Assembly: GCA_002794775.1 (NCBI GenBank)
Contig: NBAY01000065.1
Span: forward strand, 124,001-188,000
Reading direction: 5' to 3'
Source of the DNA: Porodaedalea pini
Taxonomy: Eukaryota; Basidiomycota; Agaricomycetes; Hymenochaetales; Hymenochaetaceae
DNA: 64,000 nucleotides
The notes beneath the pieces are model-generated. The model made no database searches and was not told the DNA's origin. It saw nothing but the letters and a program-made list of their open reading frames with translations. The translations under genes and the position numbers were made by a program. This document shows positions 1 through 11,845 of the stretch, in pieces. Numbering within the stretch: the first letter of the stretch is position 1; each line of letters begins with the position of its first letter.

Positions 1-1156
1 TCTGGGTTGCGCTTACACCAGCTGGATCACGACCACGGCCGGCATGTTTGAGCATTAAAAGGTGGCGCCAGAGTCGCGCAGCAAACGCAAAATCCTTATA
101 TCTATGCTACATTAGATGAGTGCAGCAACACTGAGACGATCTAGACATCACTCACGAATGCAGACGGTTCACTTTTGCTGGTCTTGTATATAGTGGCATT
201 GTAGAAGTCGTATACACTTGTTTTGCCTTGTAATGACAGCTCCTCGAATGTATCCAGAATATCGAATGTATATGCTGTCTGAGGGCGATCGGTCGTAGTC
301 GGGAATAGTCTGGATCGTAGAAGCTGAATGTAGCGAGGCGGGCCTAGGCCGCAATCACAGAAGTCGATGTTGACGGGATGGAAGCCGCTCGTGTCCATCA
401 CAAGAAAGTTTTTGGAGCCTGCAGCAGGCTTCGAGCATGAGCCTCCGACGTGGCTGAGCTGAAAGCGAAGACCGAGACTTGCGAGCAAGGATTTCTCAAA
501 GAAATCACCATTCCATTTCTGTACACAGAAGTTGAATTATAACAAAGTTGTTTTGAAAAAATACGACCTACCTGTACTCGATGCAGGGGTAAGTTACAAT
601 GCACTGCTACGATGCAACTCTGACAGTACAGAGAACATGTATAGCAGTCAATGCATCTGTAGATATCCTTTTTGGCCTTTTCAGTGCAACGAGTGCATGC
701 CAATGAACCCGTCTGCACAGAACATCCTTCATGAGCAAGTAGCTCGTCAAGGTACGCTTGTCGGTAAGGTAGCCAGCGTGCCAACTTAATCTGTATTGTC
801 TTCAGCGTAAGGCCAAACCGAAACAGAAGAAAATCACATACATGAATAGAACCGCGTCCCTTGTTCTTCGTAACGTATAGTTCTCGCTGAGGTACAACGT
901 TCTCCGGCGAGTCGAACCGCGAAGCGTCCGTCGAGTCAATTTGATGACACCCTATGAGATGGGGAAGGCCGTCTGCTTCTGTACCATCTTCCGCGATGGC
1001 TCGCTTTGAGTTGTACTGGCTTTGCGTGTCTTGGTTGGCAGTCAAACGACCCTTGGCGGTCTCGTGAACGGTGTATGCACGAATCTCTTGCAATTTCTTC
1101 TTCTTGTTCTTCATGGGGGCGTCCATATAGTTGGTTTCTTTGCCTCTCTTCCCCAT
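1..1156 (-). CDS. KDZ transposase-associated CxC2-like cysteine-cluster protein, 3' part beyond window
   Basis: Proteins of this kind are the N-terminal part, or partner, of KDZ-type DNA transposons abundant in mushrooms; the transposase core should lie beyond base 1. Translation from the ATG at 1156-1154 gives a lysine-rich N-terminus, then WLPYRQAYLDELLAHEG, then a cysteine/histidine cluster (CTRC, RCIDC, YCQSC, HCNLPLHRVQ). Further on come VMDTSGFHPVNIDFCDC, RYIQLLRSRLFP, a Leu-Ser-Leu-Gln-Gly-Lys-Thr-Ser-Val-Tyr-Asp-Phe-Tyr stretch and WRHLLMLKHAGRG, all hallmarks of the CxC2 family. The frame is held by introns at about 571-519 (53 nt) and 155-107 (49 nt). A third 51-nt intron near 840-790 is possible but keeps the frame. 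No stop interrupts the joined exons, so it looks intact as far as visible. Family call is confident; whether the full element is active cannot be seen. Confidence 0.85.
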
Positions 1157-1544
1157 TTCAGCAGTGGTCTTGAAATGTTGAAGCACGCCATGCTTTCTAG
1201 AGAATAAGATATATTGATGGTAAGCAGTAGACGGAGTCGCATGCAAGGTAAGCGACTCACGATTGTGATCTCGAGCCGCGTGTGTACTTGCTGATCTAAT
1301 AATTCCTATATGGAGAAATGAGATGTATCGAACAAGCCTAGACATAAAGTTCCATTAAAAGTAGTATGTACAATAAATTGAACAGTTCGTCCCTGTCGCA
1401 TCTCCACCATACTAGGACAAAAATGTCATAGAATATCCCCCATCCTGCACAAAACGTCCATCATAGAAAAATGGCCTGCATGCATCGTTGTTCCAACAGA
1501 AACCGCTCGGCATGTCAATACCCCCCTCGGCTACAGCGGTAGAC

Positions 1545-2208
1545 TCAACGGCGTTCTTCACGCCGAGCACTTACCGAGCGAGAACTGCTTATCAAGTAAC
1601 AGCGTAAGTGTGATCTCGAGGAACGCATTGCGAAAAACCACGAGAGGGCGTCCCGACGTTGTTCAAGCAAGACTCTCTCGTGCACGCGGTCCTTGGCATC
1701 TGAGTGCTGCAGACGAATATTAGTCGACATGAATGACTTTTCAATGGTTATAGAGTTACAACACAATACTTACCCCCGCAATGGCAGCGCACATATCACT
1801 GATCTTCAGCTGTACCTCCCTGAGCTCCGCTCGCAGCACTTCATTCTCAATCCGCAGCTCCACATTCTCTGCCCGCAGTGCACGAAACCCAGCCCATAGT
1901 CGGTGGACATCCTTGTTACCCTCCTCCCGATAATTGTCGAGCGCTGTCGCTGCCGTCCCGATGTCTCTCATCAATTCGACGGCGCCAGAGTCATCTGAAA
2001 CTTCATCCCCAACATCGCCTATACACACCAGAAGATTGTTAGTGCCATAACTGAAATCGACACGCCTTACAGGAGGAAGGGTAGCTCGGAGTTCTATGGT
2101 CAATGTATGGTCAATGTATATATGACCAATCTTGTCCGTCAGTGACCGTTTCATGTTATCTTGAGTATTTGCGTCGTGTTCCACGTTGGTTTCTTTGATG
2201 CGCCGCAA
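1545..2208 (-). CDS. hypothetical coiled-coil protein, two exons
   Basis: Not recognised. The first exon starts at the ATG at 2208 and encodes an acidic/polar N-terminal part. It ends in a strongly heptad-like helix rich in Glu, Leu and Arg (ALRAENVELRIENEVLRAEL), typical of a coiled coil. It is followed by GTAAGT at about 1768 and a 67-nt intron with a CTAAT branch-like site and a CTGCAG acceptor near 1711. The frame continues in phase 0 into a basic helical segment (HSDAKDRVHERVLLEQRRDA) and ends at the stop at 1545. Upstream exons are possible. No catalytic motif is visible. A structural or scaffold role is only a guess from the coiled coil. Confidence 0.4.
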
Positions 2209-3834
2209 GACTTTGATGAGACATCCCTTTCCATTATACTGACAGTTGACAAGGGTACGTTCTATCCCAGAGCCTTGCTATGAAACTGTACACATATCAG
2301 TCGGCGGCCCAAGGCCCAGAGTCGATTCGAAGCACCTTTCTATACGTGCAAGAAATGACATCTACCTTTATGAACGAAGGTGTCACCTTTGTCGACTGAA
2401 CAATGCGTATTCATCAGCGTACTCGCTATCCACGCATTGTGATAGTAGCACCAGCTCACCATAATAAATTTTTGTATTTGCTTCCCCCTCTGAACCTCCC
2501 CCTACCCTACAGACTGTTATTTGTGAGTCTCATTAGTTCCGGAGTGCCTTCAAGTACAATCGTGCTGAATGCGAAGAAAGACGAAGACGACAAAGACGAG
2601 GAAGCTTGTCTCATGCCCTTGCATCGTTTCAGTATCTTCCGTAGAACGGTGGCGAAGAGTATTCAGGAAGTTCGAACAGTTATCTATCACTTATTATTTG
2701 TCTTTTCAACATGTTTTAATCACCAGGATAAGATACAGATGTAGAGATTTTCAATAGTATAAACATTTTAAAAAGATTGTTCCAAAGCATGACAGAATGA
2801 ATGAATACATCTGGAAGATCGACTTTCGGAGTCCCAGAATCTGTCACAAATTTCTTATATCTCAAGAAATAACAAATCTACTAACACAAAACCACTTCCA
2901 TCTGAAAGAGCGCGAAAAATAACATAGACTTGAGGTAAAATGGCTTTTCCAGGAGCATGGCCTTGGGGTGATCTGGAAGACGTTCAAGTTTAGTGAAAGT
3001 CATTCCAACTTTCACTTGGAAACTAGACTTCCGGTCTCAAACTTATCTACATCATGGTACTTTTCTCATGCTGACTTTCCAACACATATATCTTTTACAT
3101 GACATGCACAGGGATATATCCATAGTAATATCTGAATATTTTCGCGACTGAGAAGATAGCAAAGGCCAAGTTATGTCAAAAGTTTGGCAGAAATTGACGA
3201 AATCCCTTGTTTTCCATGCCTCAAACACTACTGAGGTCCATTATCATCATATTACAGTACAGAAAATTAAATTTGATTTGCAGTAAGCTCTAACTATGTC
3301 TTCAAATAAAAGATAGGCCATGTTAAGCACCTGAAGAATTGCAACAAATGCAGCATTCATCCAAATCTTGCTCGGTGGCTAAGACCGGTACAGCTTTTGA
3401 TTGATTTTGTCATCTATGGATGTCATTGACTCACAACAATACCAGGCAGAGTTCCGATAGTTTGATTCTAGTCATACATTACATTTTTTGCCCTCAGGTT
3501 GTGCAGTGTGAATTAAAAAGTAGATAAGAACTGCTCGCCACCCGATTCGGCATTTGTCAGCATGCTTAAGTTCGAGCGGAATGTAAAGTTGCATTGCCGT
3601 ATTTGGCAGCTGGGAGGCCTGATATGGTATGCTCCGATCTATGTGAACCTTCGTGTCTTTACTTCAACCGCACGATCTCATTCATACTGGTACAGTGGTT
3701 TTCTGTTGTCTTTCTGAACGTCTCCTACATATAATATAGTGGGCAATGATCCTTTCTTCTTTCACATACTACGTTACATTGTATTTCGGTGTTAACAAGT
3801 AAATTACACATGTCCCAATCCCTATAAATCTCCA
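2209..3834. other. intergenic, AT-rich, no gene seen
   Basis: About 1.6 kb with short chance reading frames only. Base composition is AT-rich from about 2460 onward, and I see no spliceable coding segments, tandem repeats or transposase remnants. Confidence 0.5.
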
Positions 3835-4752
3835 TCAACCAGGTGGCACGAAAATACCAACATATCCTCGAAGCCATGCCTGCACGAAAATGCGTAATGC
3901 CTCTGAATAGCTCCTACACCCCTTGTGTTCACCTCGCGGTACTCTATTAGTCAGTCTTTGCGCAGTTGACCTACGTTGGGGATTAATACTATACTATGCT
4001 ATGACTCGAATATTAGCGGCTTAAATTACTTACGAGTCGTTGAATATGCCAATTTTAGAGCCCCTAGTGACAACAGAGAACGCATAGCGTCTACCAGCTG
4101 GCTCTGCAGATGGTACGCCGTTGTCCGTATCCGTAACGAGAGTTGCGGGGCCATCCTGGAAGAGCGCCTCGCGGATGCGGTGCATGTCGATACCCACAAC
4201 ATCATCGTCGGTGGCCACACGAAACCGTGAGGTGAGATGCTCTGCGAGCGGCAGTGGACCACGTGAAGAGACGAGTCCCTCCATTGATGCCCTGATTGAG
4301 CTGAGGACATCGCTCGTTGACCTCTGATCTTCATCGTCGTGCCAGTGGTGCTCTGGTGTAACAAAAGATTCTGCAACTCTGAGAATGTAAATTTTGCTTT
4401 GAGAAGAGAAAAACTAATCACCAGTTGCCATTCGGTCTCGGCCCTCATCTGCTGGTTGTTCAACCAGTGTTGCATCAAGCATCGCCAAATACACCTGTAG
4501 CTCGGCGACGCTCCTAGCTTCCTCGGTGTCAAGGAAGCTTCGAATAGCCTGACGAACACCCCGTAGATTCTCTTTTTGTGTAAACCAATTAGAATACAAA
4601 TATTTAAGCTTATTCAGAGACTTGCCTCGTAGAACGTCAACGTTTACTTGCCTCCTCAAACGTTCACTCTCCGCTCTGGCTGCTGCTTCGGCGAAGTCGT
4701 ACGGCGATGAGCGACCGCTGGACCAACCCGTGCTGTCGGACTCCGGATCCAT
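3835..4752 (-). CDS. small protein with viroplasmin / RNase H1 N-terminal-like domain
   Basis: Four spliced exons give about 249 residues. The N-terminal half is acidic and helical (MDPESDSTG..., then a helix with YLAMLDATLVEQ). The C-terminal part reads YAFSVVTRGSKIGIFNDS, followed by RGEHKGCRSYSEALRIF and GYVGIFVPPG. This resembles the caulimovirus-viroplasmin/RNase H1 N-terminal fold: a Y-x-V-x-x-G-x-x-x-G-I-F strand pair, then a G-x-x-S-Y-x-E-A helix. There is no RNase H catalytic domain. Introns: 4033-3971 (63 nt), 4421-4371 (51 nt, GTGATT donor) and a probable GC-AG intron of 54 nt near 4628-4575. Each restores frame exactly. The start is set at 4752 because TTTTGTTTTCAG just upstream looks like another acceptor, so a 5' exon may be missed. 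Such stand-alone domains are common in mushroom genomes; their role is unknown. Confidence 0.55.
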
Positions 4753-4806
4753 TATTGCCGCGTCGAAGCTGAAAACAAAATCGTTACTGAAGCTATTCAT
4801 TCTCAC

Positions 4807-6023
4807 AGTTTCCTACGTACGTGGGGACTGATGGACGCTTCTGAATCGTTGGGGGATGGGAGGTAGAGAGAACATAATGGTCCTGACACACGACAAAACA
4901 TGTGCAAGCGATGCGATGATAGGCTGCCTGAGAGATTCATCATAGTATTTCCAACAGAATCTTCGTATTCTAAACGTCAGGCACTCCATCAGGTGGACGC
5001 AAAAAAAACTCACTTCTAGACTTATCTTTGTATTCCTATGCGAGGTCGGCAAGTCGGCCATTGTCCTCCGACACGTAGATACTTACCGTCAAGGAACTTT
5101 CGAATATCCTTGTTACGAACCCTGCAGATGCCCTGAGTCCGTAAATCCCCCGTTTAGTTGCTTGGCCTACCAGGGATTGCAACCGAATAGAACAGTAGTC
5201 AAGTAAATAATAAATAAATAAAATAACTCACTGACCCGTAAATCTTTGCCCCGCCGGCAGTAATGTAACAGCACCCTTTATTGCAGATCTACACCCCATT
5301 TCATCGGTTAAACTGTGCGCAGAATGATGGAGAAGCATCCCCTTCGGTTGCTTCGACAGATGGTACAGCCAATGGGACCTGCACACTCAGCTTAACCGTG
5401 CAAAGTTAGCTTACTTACCAAAAAAAGATTTACAAGCATACACTCTCCTGGTGGTCATATCTTCTTGTTGCTAGCTTCCGTAGGCTTACTTTTCTCGGTA
5501 GTAGGCTTGAACGATGACTTGGCTGCGCACTCAAAGTCGTTGAGATGACATCGCGTCGGGAATGATCAATAGTGAGTCGGAAGTCAGCCCAAAGAGACGA
5601 CGTAGCTAGTACATCAATTCTGTCAGTATTGTAATTGAGCTCCAGATAAACCAGATAGTCTCCTTGCTAGACAGATCAGTGGCAAGCATCTCTGAGTGCA
5701 GAACGCAAGGTCAGAGCGAAATTTCCAATATAATCAGCTACAGCAAACTTACAATTAAACTGCTTGCTATACGCTACGCATATCACGATATACAGTCATT
5801 GGATCGTGATTTATGCATTTCTCGGATCCAGTACGGCCGTCGTTTACCGACACTGGTCCTTAGACGCGATCCCTATTATTTTATGTTCTGATCTAGATTT
5901 TCTATAATATAATTATTCGGACCATTGTTTTTTTTTACAGAAACACTTGCCTTGGTCATTTATTCATCTCCCAGCCGCAACTACAACCCAAAGTCAGTCC
6001 CACACTAGGCCTTCACCTTACTG
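4807..6023. other. intergenic, no gene seen
   Basis: Only short unsupported reading frames occur on either strand. A poly-T tract near 5931-5938 precedes the next plus-strand gene. No repeats or RNA gene recognised. Confidence 0.45.
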
Positions 6024-9000
6024 ATGGGACGCAAATCGTGGGCGTGCCCTGCACAGACGACCTGGCTCTTGAACAGAGTCGATCGGTTTCATGACGCACA
6101 GCAGTCGTCGTCCACCCCCACTTTTTTCAGTGCAACTCTTGAAGAATGGTTCCAGTCGTTCCCAGTGCCGAGTGATGCGATAGACAAGGAACGAGAGAAA
6201 CTGAAGGTCGAATTTACGAATGTGAGTATCGCTTTCGTTTGACACTTGAACTCACGATGTCTGACTTCATAATAGAAAATTCACAACTGGTTTTACAACA
6301 GCAAGCCGAATCCCGGAAGGTCAGGAGTGTCGAGCAACGCGCTCTATCTTGATCTTACGAAGGTGCCTGTAAAGCGAGGCTATTATCGGCAGCATACAGC
6401 ATACATGACAATGTATCCGAATCGACTCAAGCTGAGAGCAGATGCCGATTACCAGAAACATTGCGAAGAGGCTGAAGCGGCAGGAATTGAGCCGGCGAAG
6501 AGTTTGTATAGGGCATACTGCAATGCCAAGAAAGCTGCTGGCGAGATACCCAAGGCTTCTGTACTCTGGGCAGGCGAACGAGCGAACGAGTTCTTACAGA
6601 ACCACGAGTCCGATGCAGTCAAAGCTCGTGCCCAGAAGCTAGCCGACGAGTACAATGCCCGCAGGATCGAACTAATCGAGCCCGAGGATGACGACGATGA
6701 CATTGAAGGCAAAGCAAAGAATGTCAAGATCGATAAGGAGGCTGCCGCTCGCACGAGGCTTGAAACGTGAGCATTATTAGAGTTTAACTCATCACGCGTC
6801 ATCTAATTCGGCCCACAGAGCTATTGAGGCCGTGCCTTGCTCTCTCAAGCGCTGTCTAGACAATTTCTACGAGCAGACCGGATGGAGTGGGACCTTCATT
6901 GTTGGGGGACCCCAGCCTTGTCTGGGAGGCAAACTATGTCTTTACATGTACGCCGAATTCCTGATTTATACCTTGCTTCCTTCTGAACTGATACTATCAA
7001 CCATTAGATTTCATAAAGGCAAGACATTCGAGCTGAACAACGAATGGCCTGCCACTGATGATTCGTTCCATACGAATGTAATTGATTCATACAAGAATTT
7101 CCTCTCGGCAGCGTATTGTAAGTCGTTTCAGTGCTTTATTAATATTACTTCTAATTCATATGTTCCGTAGCTCCTGAGCAATGTGAAATCTTTGCGCCGA
7201 AGAGCGACAATGACAACAAGCCTTCATCTAACGACATCATCGTAGTCTCTAATACACCGGCGGAGCTGGACATTCAAGCCCATGTAACTGATTCTACCGA
7301 CGAACCTCCTGAAGGGCCGCAGGTGTCTGGTGACTCGCTCGAAAATAGTCCTGCCGATATACATTCTCTCGGCACGAATGGGCCTGGTGTCTCGCTCTAT
7401 AAATCTCCAACAGACGTACGTCCTGACGACCCGAAGGCGTCTGGTGACTCGCTCGACAAGCCTCCTAAGAAGCCTCGCCAGAAGAAGGCACACGCGGTGT
7501 CCAAATCCAAGAAATTTGTGGAAATCAGCGACACCGATTCTGACTGTGACAACAATGTCGAAATCCCGTACGCCAACCACTCAGAGCATGAAGAGGATGC
7601 CGCACCTCGTGTTGTGCATGAGAAGGATACCGACAGCGAGAAATTGAAGGTAACTCGTCCATTGAAGGCCAACGCATTCGAGCAGAGGGTGGCGGCAAAC
7701 AAGAGACGTAACGAGGCGCTGGGAAGACTGATCGACATGTACTCAGGAAAGCCAGACGAATCCAAACGAATCAGCGACATTTTTGCAAGCTTCGAGCCAG
7801 ACGTAGATGACTTCGACATGATCAACACCGTTCTCAAACTGGCTGATCTTCCAACTGTCACCACGTCTCCGCAGTATGCAGTCCAGGCGATATCCTTGCA
7901 TCGCAACAAGAGTAAGGGAAATGGGGAAGATAAAGGGGGGAAGAACACGATCAGACAGACGAAGGCCCCCCAGCCTCCGCCACGCCCGAAGAACCCCAGA
8001 CATGGCGTCCAGACAGGCTCAGGTTCAGGTAAGCAACATGAGATACTGATCGCCTCTGAGGAACAGCGCATGTCTGCTCCACTTACAGACGTAGCATCAA
8101 GCAATGGCGACACGGAAGTGGTGCCGTCTCCGCCTCCCATCATGGTATCGCCCAACTCGTCTGTGACTGCGACAAGTATTACACTCGATGAACCGCAGGC
8201 AGTTGCTATTGGTCTGGAAATGCCACTCACGCCAACGAGAATCTCAGACGCGGTGAGTCTTCAAGTTTTTTATTTCATTTTATTTGCTTTTATCATCATT
8301 TACTTATAACTCATAAAGGTCTTGCAGAACGTCGTCGAGGTCGCGGAAGCTACAGAGGTTTGTTCTGCCCATACTCATTTCGCTTCTTTCTCTCTTCCTC
8401 TACTTACTATCAAACCATCCCAGAAGAGCATCGTGCCTACTCCTGCCGTTGGAGAATCTACAACTGAGCAACAAACCAATTCACGCATTCCACCTCAGCA
8501 GCTCGCCGGCACGTCTCCCCCAACTACAATACAATGGGCCGAGTCTTTCGCAAGTCATTTCGCGACGATCTGGAAGACTCCTGACTGGATCGCCGCAATT
8601 GAAGGCTGGCGTGAATATGAGGTGACTGCTACGGCTAAGCATGTAAGTCACATATTTTATCTGTGCTTGACGGAACTGAGGGCTTTTATATAGTTTTATG
8701 AATTTCCACTGAATCACGCCCCCGCTGAGGTCTTGCACGCCGCGAAGCGCTTGCGTACTGATGACGCAGTCTTCGAAATCGAAAGGGTCAAAGACGGAGC
8801 AGAATTCGGCGATGCGTGGTGGACATGGTGGCGAGCTTCGCAGCCCGAGTGGAGATTGGCCTTAAACCAGAATGCCCGAGCTCTGCCAAAGATGAACCAG
8901 AAGATACCGGTCGGCCACGGACTGGAGAACCTTCGCTGTGCCGGCAGGCTGGGGCTCTTCATTGTCATCCTCGGCCTCGCAATGTGGGCCAACGCTGAGC

Positions 9001-9212
9001 TCGCAACGAAGCAGTCCAATCGCTACTGGACCTGTGCTGTTGCGGACGTCACTTGGGTCATCCGGACCCTGAACAATACAGCTATACCGACGAAGCATGC
9101 ATCTGAGGGCGGTGACGAACCTGCTCCGAAGAGGTAATGATCCTTTCTCTCATTAATGAAGTTTCTAACAGTTTATGTGTCTAGAACTCGCAACAGATCT
9201 ACTCGTAACTAA
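6024..9212 (+). CDS. large uncharacterised agaricomycete protein with disordered centre and Trp-rich C-terminus
   Basis: About eight or nine introns join into one frame of roughly 900 residues ending at TAA 9210-9212. The N-terminal part (first ~260 residues) is compact: WFQSFPVPSD, the spliced KIHNWFYNSKPNPGRSG and VLWAGERANEF, then an acidic Glu-Pro-Glu-Asp-rich run. A short block around FIVGGPQPCLGGKLCLY and FHKGKTFELNNEWP follows. The middle (about 7200-8500) is low-complexity and charged/proline-rich (PPKKPRQKKAH, PQPPPRPKNPR), likely disordered and possibly nuclear. The C-terminal ~230 residues include WAESFASHFATIWKTPDWI and WWTWWRASQPEWRLAL, then a hydrophobic LGLFIVILGLAMWANAEL helix. 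The overall architecture resembles expanded, unnamed mushroom proteins, but I cannot name a domain or function. Checked intron ends include 6221, 8253 and 9134-9184. Confidence 0.7.
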
Positions 9213-9279
9213 GTAACTTACATTTCATGCATGTATGCCATTCGATTATGTTATTTTCTATAAGGCGTCCTCACAATAT

Positions 9280-10390
9280 AATATAATGGTGGGTCTGCGA
9301 GCACATCGTAAATCGAGCCATGTGAAACAATGGCCCACCCACTTCATGCTTCCCTTCATACATTTGGTGCTCGCAAAATAAAATATAAGGCCTCTTTCAT
9401 TTCATAATATGATAGATCTAATGGATAGTAAAAGCATCCCTGGGTCTCTCGCTTTCCTTTATAAAATTGCTGCTTCACAAATATAATATAAGAGCTACTT
9501 GTTCTCATAACACAATGGTAGGATCTCAAAACGCACTGAAGTTATTTAATTCGGGGCTTCCCCATTTTACAATCGAGCACAGAGGATTGTATAATAGTAT
9601 AATGGCCATCAGAAACGCACTGATGTTATTTAATTTCGGGCTTCCCTATTTTACAATTGAACCCAGAGATTTGTATAATAGTATAGAGGCCCTCAGATTC
9701 ACGCCGGGTTTATAAAATTCGAGGCTCTCCCATTTTAAAATCGAACCCAGACAATTGTATAATAGTATAATAGCCTTCAGAATCACGCTGGATTTATAAA
9801 ATCTGGAGCTTCCCTATTTTACAATCGAACCCAGAGCTTTGTATAATAGTATATAGGCCCTCAGAATCGCACTGGATTTATTAAATTCGGGGCTCTCCCA
9901 TTTTAAAATCGAACCCAGACAATTGTATAATAGTATAATAGCCTTCAGAATCACGCTGGATTTATAAAATCTGGAGCTTCCCTATTTTACAATCGAACCC
10001 AGAGCTTTGTATAATAGTATATAGGCCCTCAGAATCACACTGGATTTATTAAATTCGGGGCCTCAAATGATTAAAAAATAAGACCACATATTTGAAAAAT
10101 AGTATAACAGGCCCTTAACTGCGCACTACTATGCTACAATCGATCCTCTCGTCCATTATAAAACTTGACTATTTCATTCTATAATCTTCCTAGCTTGCTT
10201 TCTATGATAACACTCCCGAAAATTATAATATAATGGGTCTGTATCATTTCATACTGTCCCGGATTCACCTCCTGCTCATTTTTATAACAGACCACTATAA
10301 TTTAATAATTAAATAATGCTACACCACATCGTGCATGAACCTCTGCACCATTAATGGTGTCATTATTTTATAATTGGAGCAACCACTAGT
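9280..10390. repeat. AT-rich minisatellite block, ~83 bp unit
   Basis: From about 9510 to 10065 a unit of ~83 bp is repeated in tandem about six to seven times. Each unit carries a TTTTA(C/A)AATCGAACCCAGA core followed by TTGTATAATAGTATA and GCCCTCAGAATCAC. Neighbouring units differ (TTTTACAATC...AGAGCTT versus TTTTAAAATC...AGACAAT) and these two types alternate. The true repeat is therefore partly a ~166 bp dimer that is nearly identical between about 9730-9895 and 9900-10065. The flanks (9280-9510, 10065-10390) hold looser relatives with AATATAATATAA words. No coding capacity. Confidence 0.85.
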
Positions 10391-11503
10391 GGGCGACAGG
10401 GCCGAGGTTGTAATCATCGAGGATATCGTAGATGGAGACTTTACCTCAGCGCTCAAAGGTAATATTTGCAAATATTTATTCGATACCTAGCTTATCTCAA
10501 TCCAGGCGTGGGCGCGTTCATACACGTTGCGGCCCCGCTTGCCGGTCGCCAACAGGCGCAGGGCATGCTCGACGTGCGTATTTATCATTCTTGAATTTGT
10601 TCTTTCTCAATCCTTTTTCTGAAAGTCCGCCATTGGAGGCGCTCTAAATGTGGTGAGACAGGCGGCAGAATCAGGCGTCAAGAAGATAGTCATGACAAGC
10701 ACATGGGCCACTGCACATGATCTCGACATACCCGGCAGGACTCTAAGTGACTACGTTTACACGGACAAGGGTGAGTGAGCATATTATTTTTATCAATGGC
10801 ATTCACCCAATTCGAAGTCTCTGGGTTTATAGACTGGAATCCCGCAACAAGAGAACAGGCATTGGATGGCAAGCGTCATCCGATTTGGGTATATGCAGCC
10901 GTGAAGACGATCGCTGAGCAGGAAATTTGGATGTTCGCTGATGAACATCCAGAGATGGATATCACAAGTAGTACGTTCAATCCAAATTATTGTCTACTCT
11001 CCTGACTAATATATTGTGCAGTCAACCCTCCATATTTATATGGGCCCATCGTTCCGGGAACAATGATTCCAAAGGGTACTCTGCACCATTACTCTACGCC
11101 AGGGGTCTTCTATCAGAGTGTTCTACAAACTGCTGGTGCCGGTGGTACACTTACCCACCCGCAATTCCCATCACCAGTAACAATGGACGTTCGCGATGCC
11201 GCACGCGCGCACGTGCTAGCTTTAACCTCTCAACCCACAAGTGTGGTAGGACGCAAGCGCCTGCTCATTGGCGGGCCAAACTGGTCATGGCGTGATGCCT
11301 TGCTCCTACTAGCAGAGACGCGACAGGAGCTTGCGCGAACGGGGCGTCTGAAGAGTTTAGGCGCATCGAAGAAGATGACAATTGCGACGATTGATTTGGA
11401 GAGAGCACAAGAAATTCTTGGATTCAGGGACCTTATCCCCTGGGAGAAAACTGTACAAGATATGGTGGATAGTTTGCTCGATATCGAAAAGAGCTGGGAG
11501 TAA
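10391..11503 (+). pseudogene. NAD(P)-dependent epimerase/dehydratase-like reductase, 5'-truncated
   Basis: Extended-SDR proteins of this type (dihydroflavonol/cinnamoyl-CoA reductase-like) reduce carbonyls with NADPH. Joined exons at about 10391-10458, 10506-10573, 10626-10770, 10833-10977 and 11022-11503 encode AFIHVAAPLAG, GVKKIVMTST, the catalytic Y-A-A-V-K (YxxxK), INPPYLYGP and a normal C-terminus. All joins keep frame and the stop is TAA 11501-11503. The first ~50 residues of the family are absent, including the GxxGxxG cofactor loop. Homology begins at GDRAEVVIIEDIV, right after an ACTAG acceptor-like site and the AT-rich minisatellite block. I found no upstream exon within 1 kb. It is therefore either a gene cut by the satellite DNA or one with a very distant first exon. 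Confidence 0.7.
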
Positions 11504-11845
11504 CAGGTAAATTTCCTGTGTCTATTGGGAACGCGTAAGCATCGGCCGTATCTGTCCTTAGCTGTATTGAGGTGTACGTATATTTGTATGATGTGAAGGA
11601 TGCCGTCGCGCGATTTGACAACCTTATGTGCAAAGGAAAGAAGAGGATAAAGAAGAAATGCACGCATGCAATTTATTTGATGTATGCGTTAAAATATCAT
11701 CTCCAGATACGCATCCTTACACTATGAGACGTTACATAAATAGGAAGTATGAGCTCAACTTGTTCATTCTCGAATGCGTTCTACCGCAGACTCGTGACGT
11801 TCTATTGTGTTCGTATTCTAATTGAGAAATTGAAGATAAGACAGC

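Noticed and set aside
532..1207. Plus-strand open stretches opposite the CxC2 gene
   Set aside because: They are the reverse strand of well-supported CxC2 exons and show no domains of their own.
9510..10065. CRISPR-like array
   Set aside because: Repeats are direct, contiguous and variable with no unique spacers; this is a eukaryotic minisatellite.
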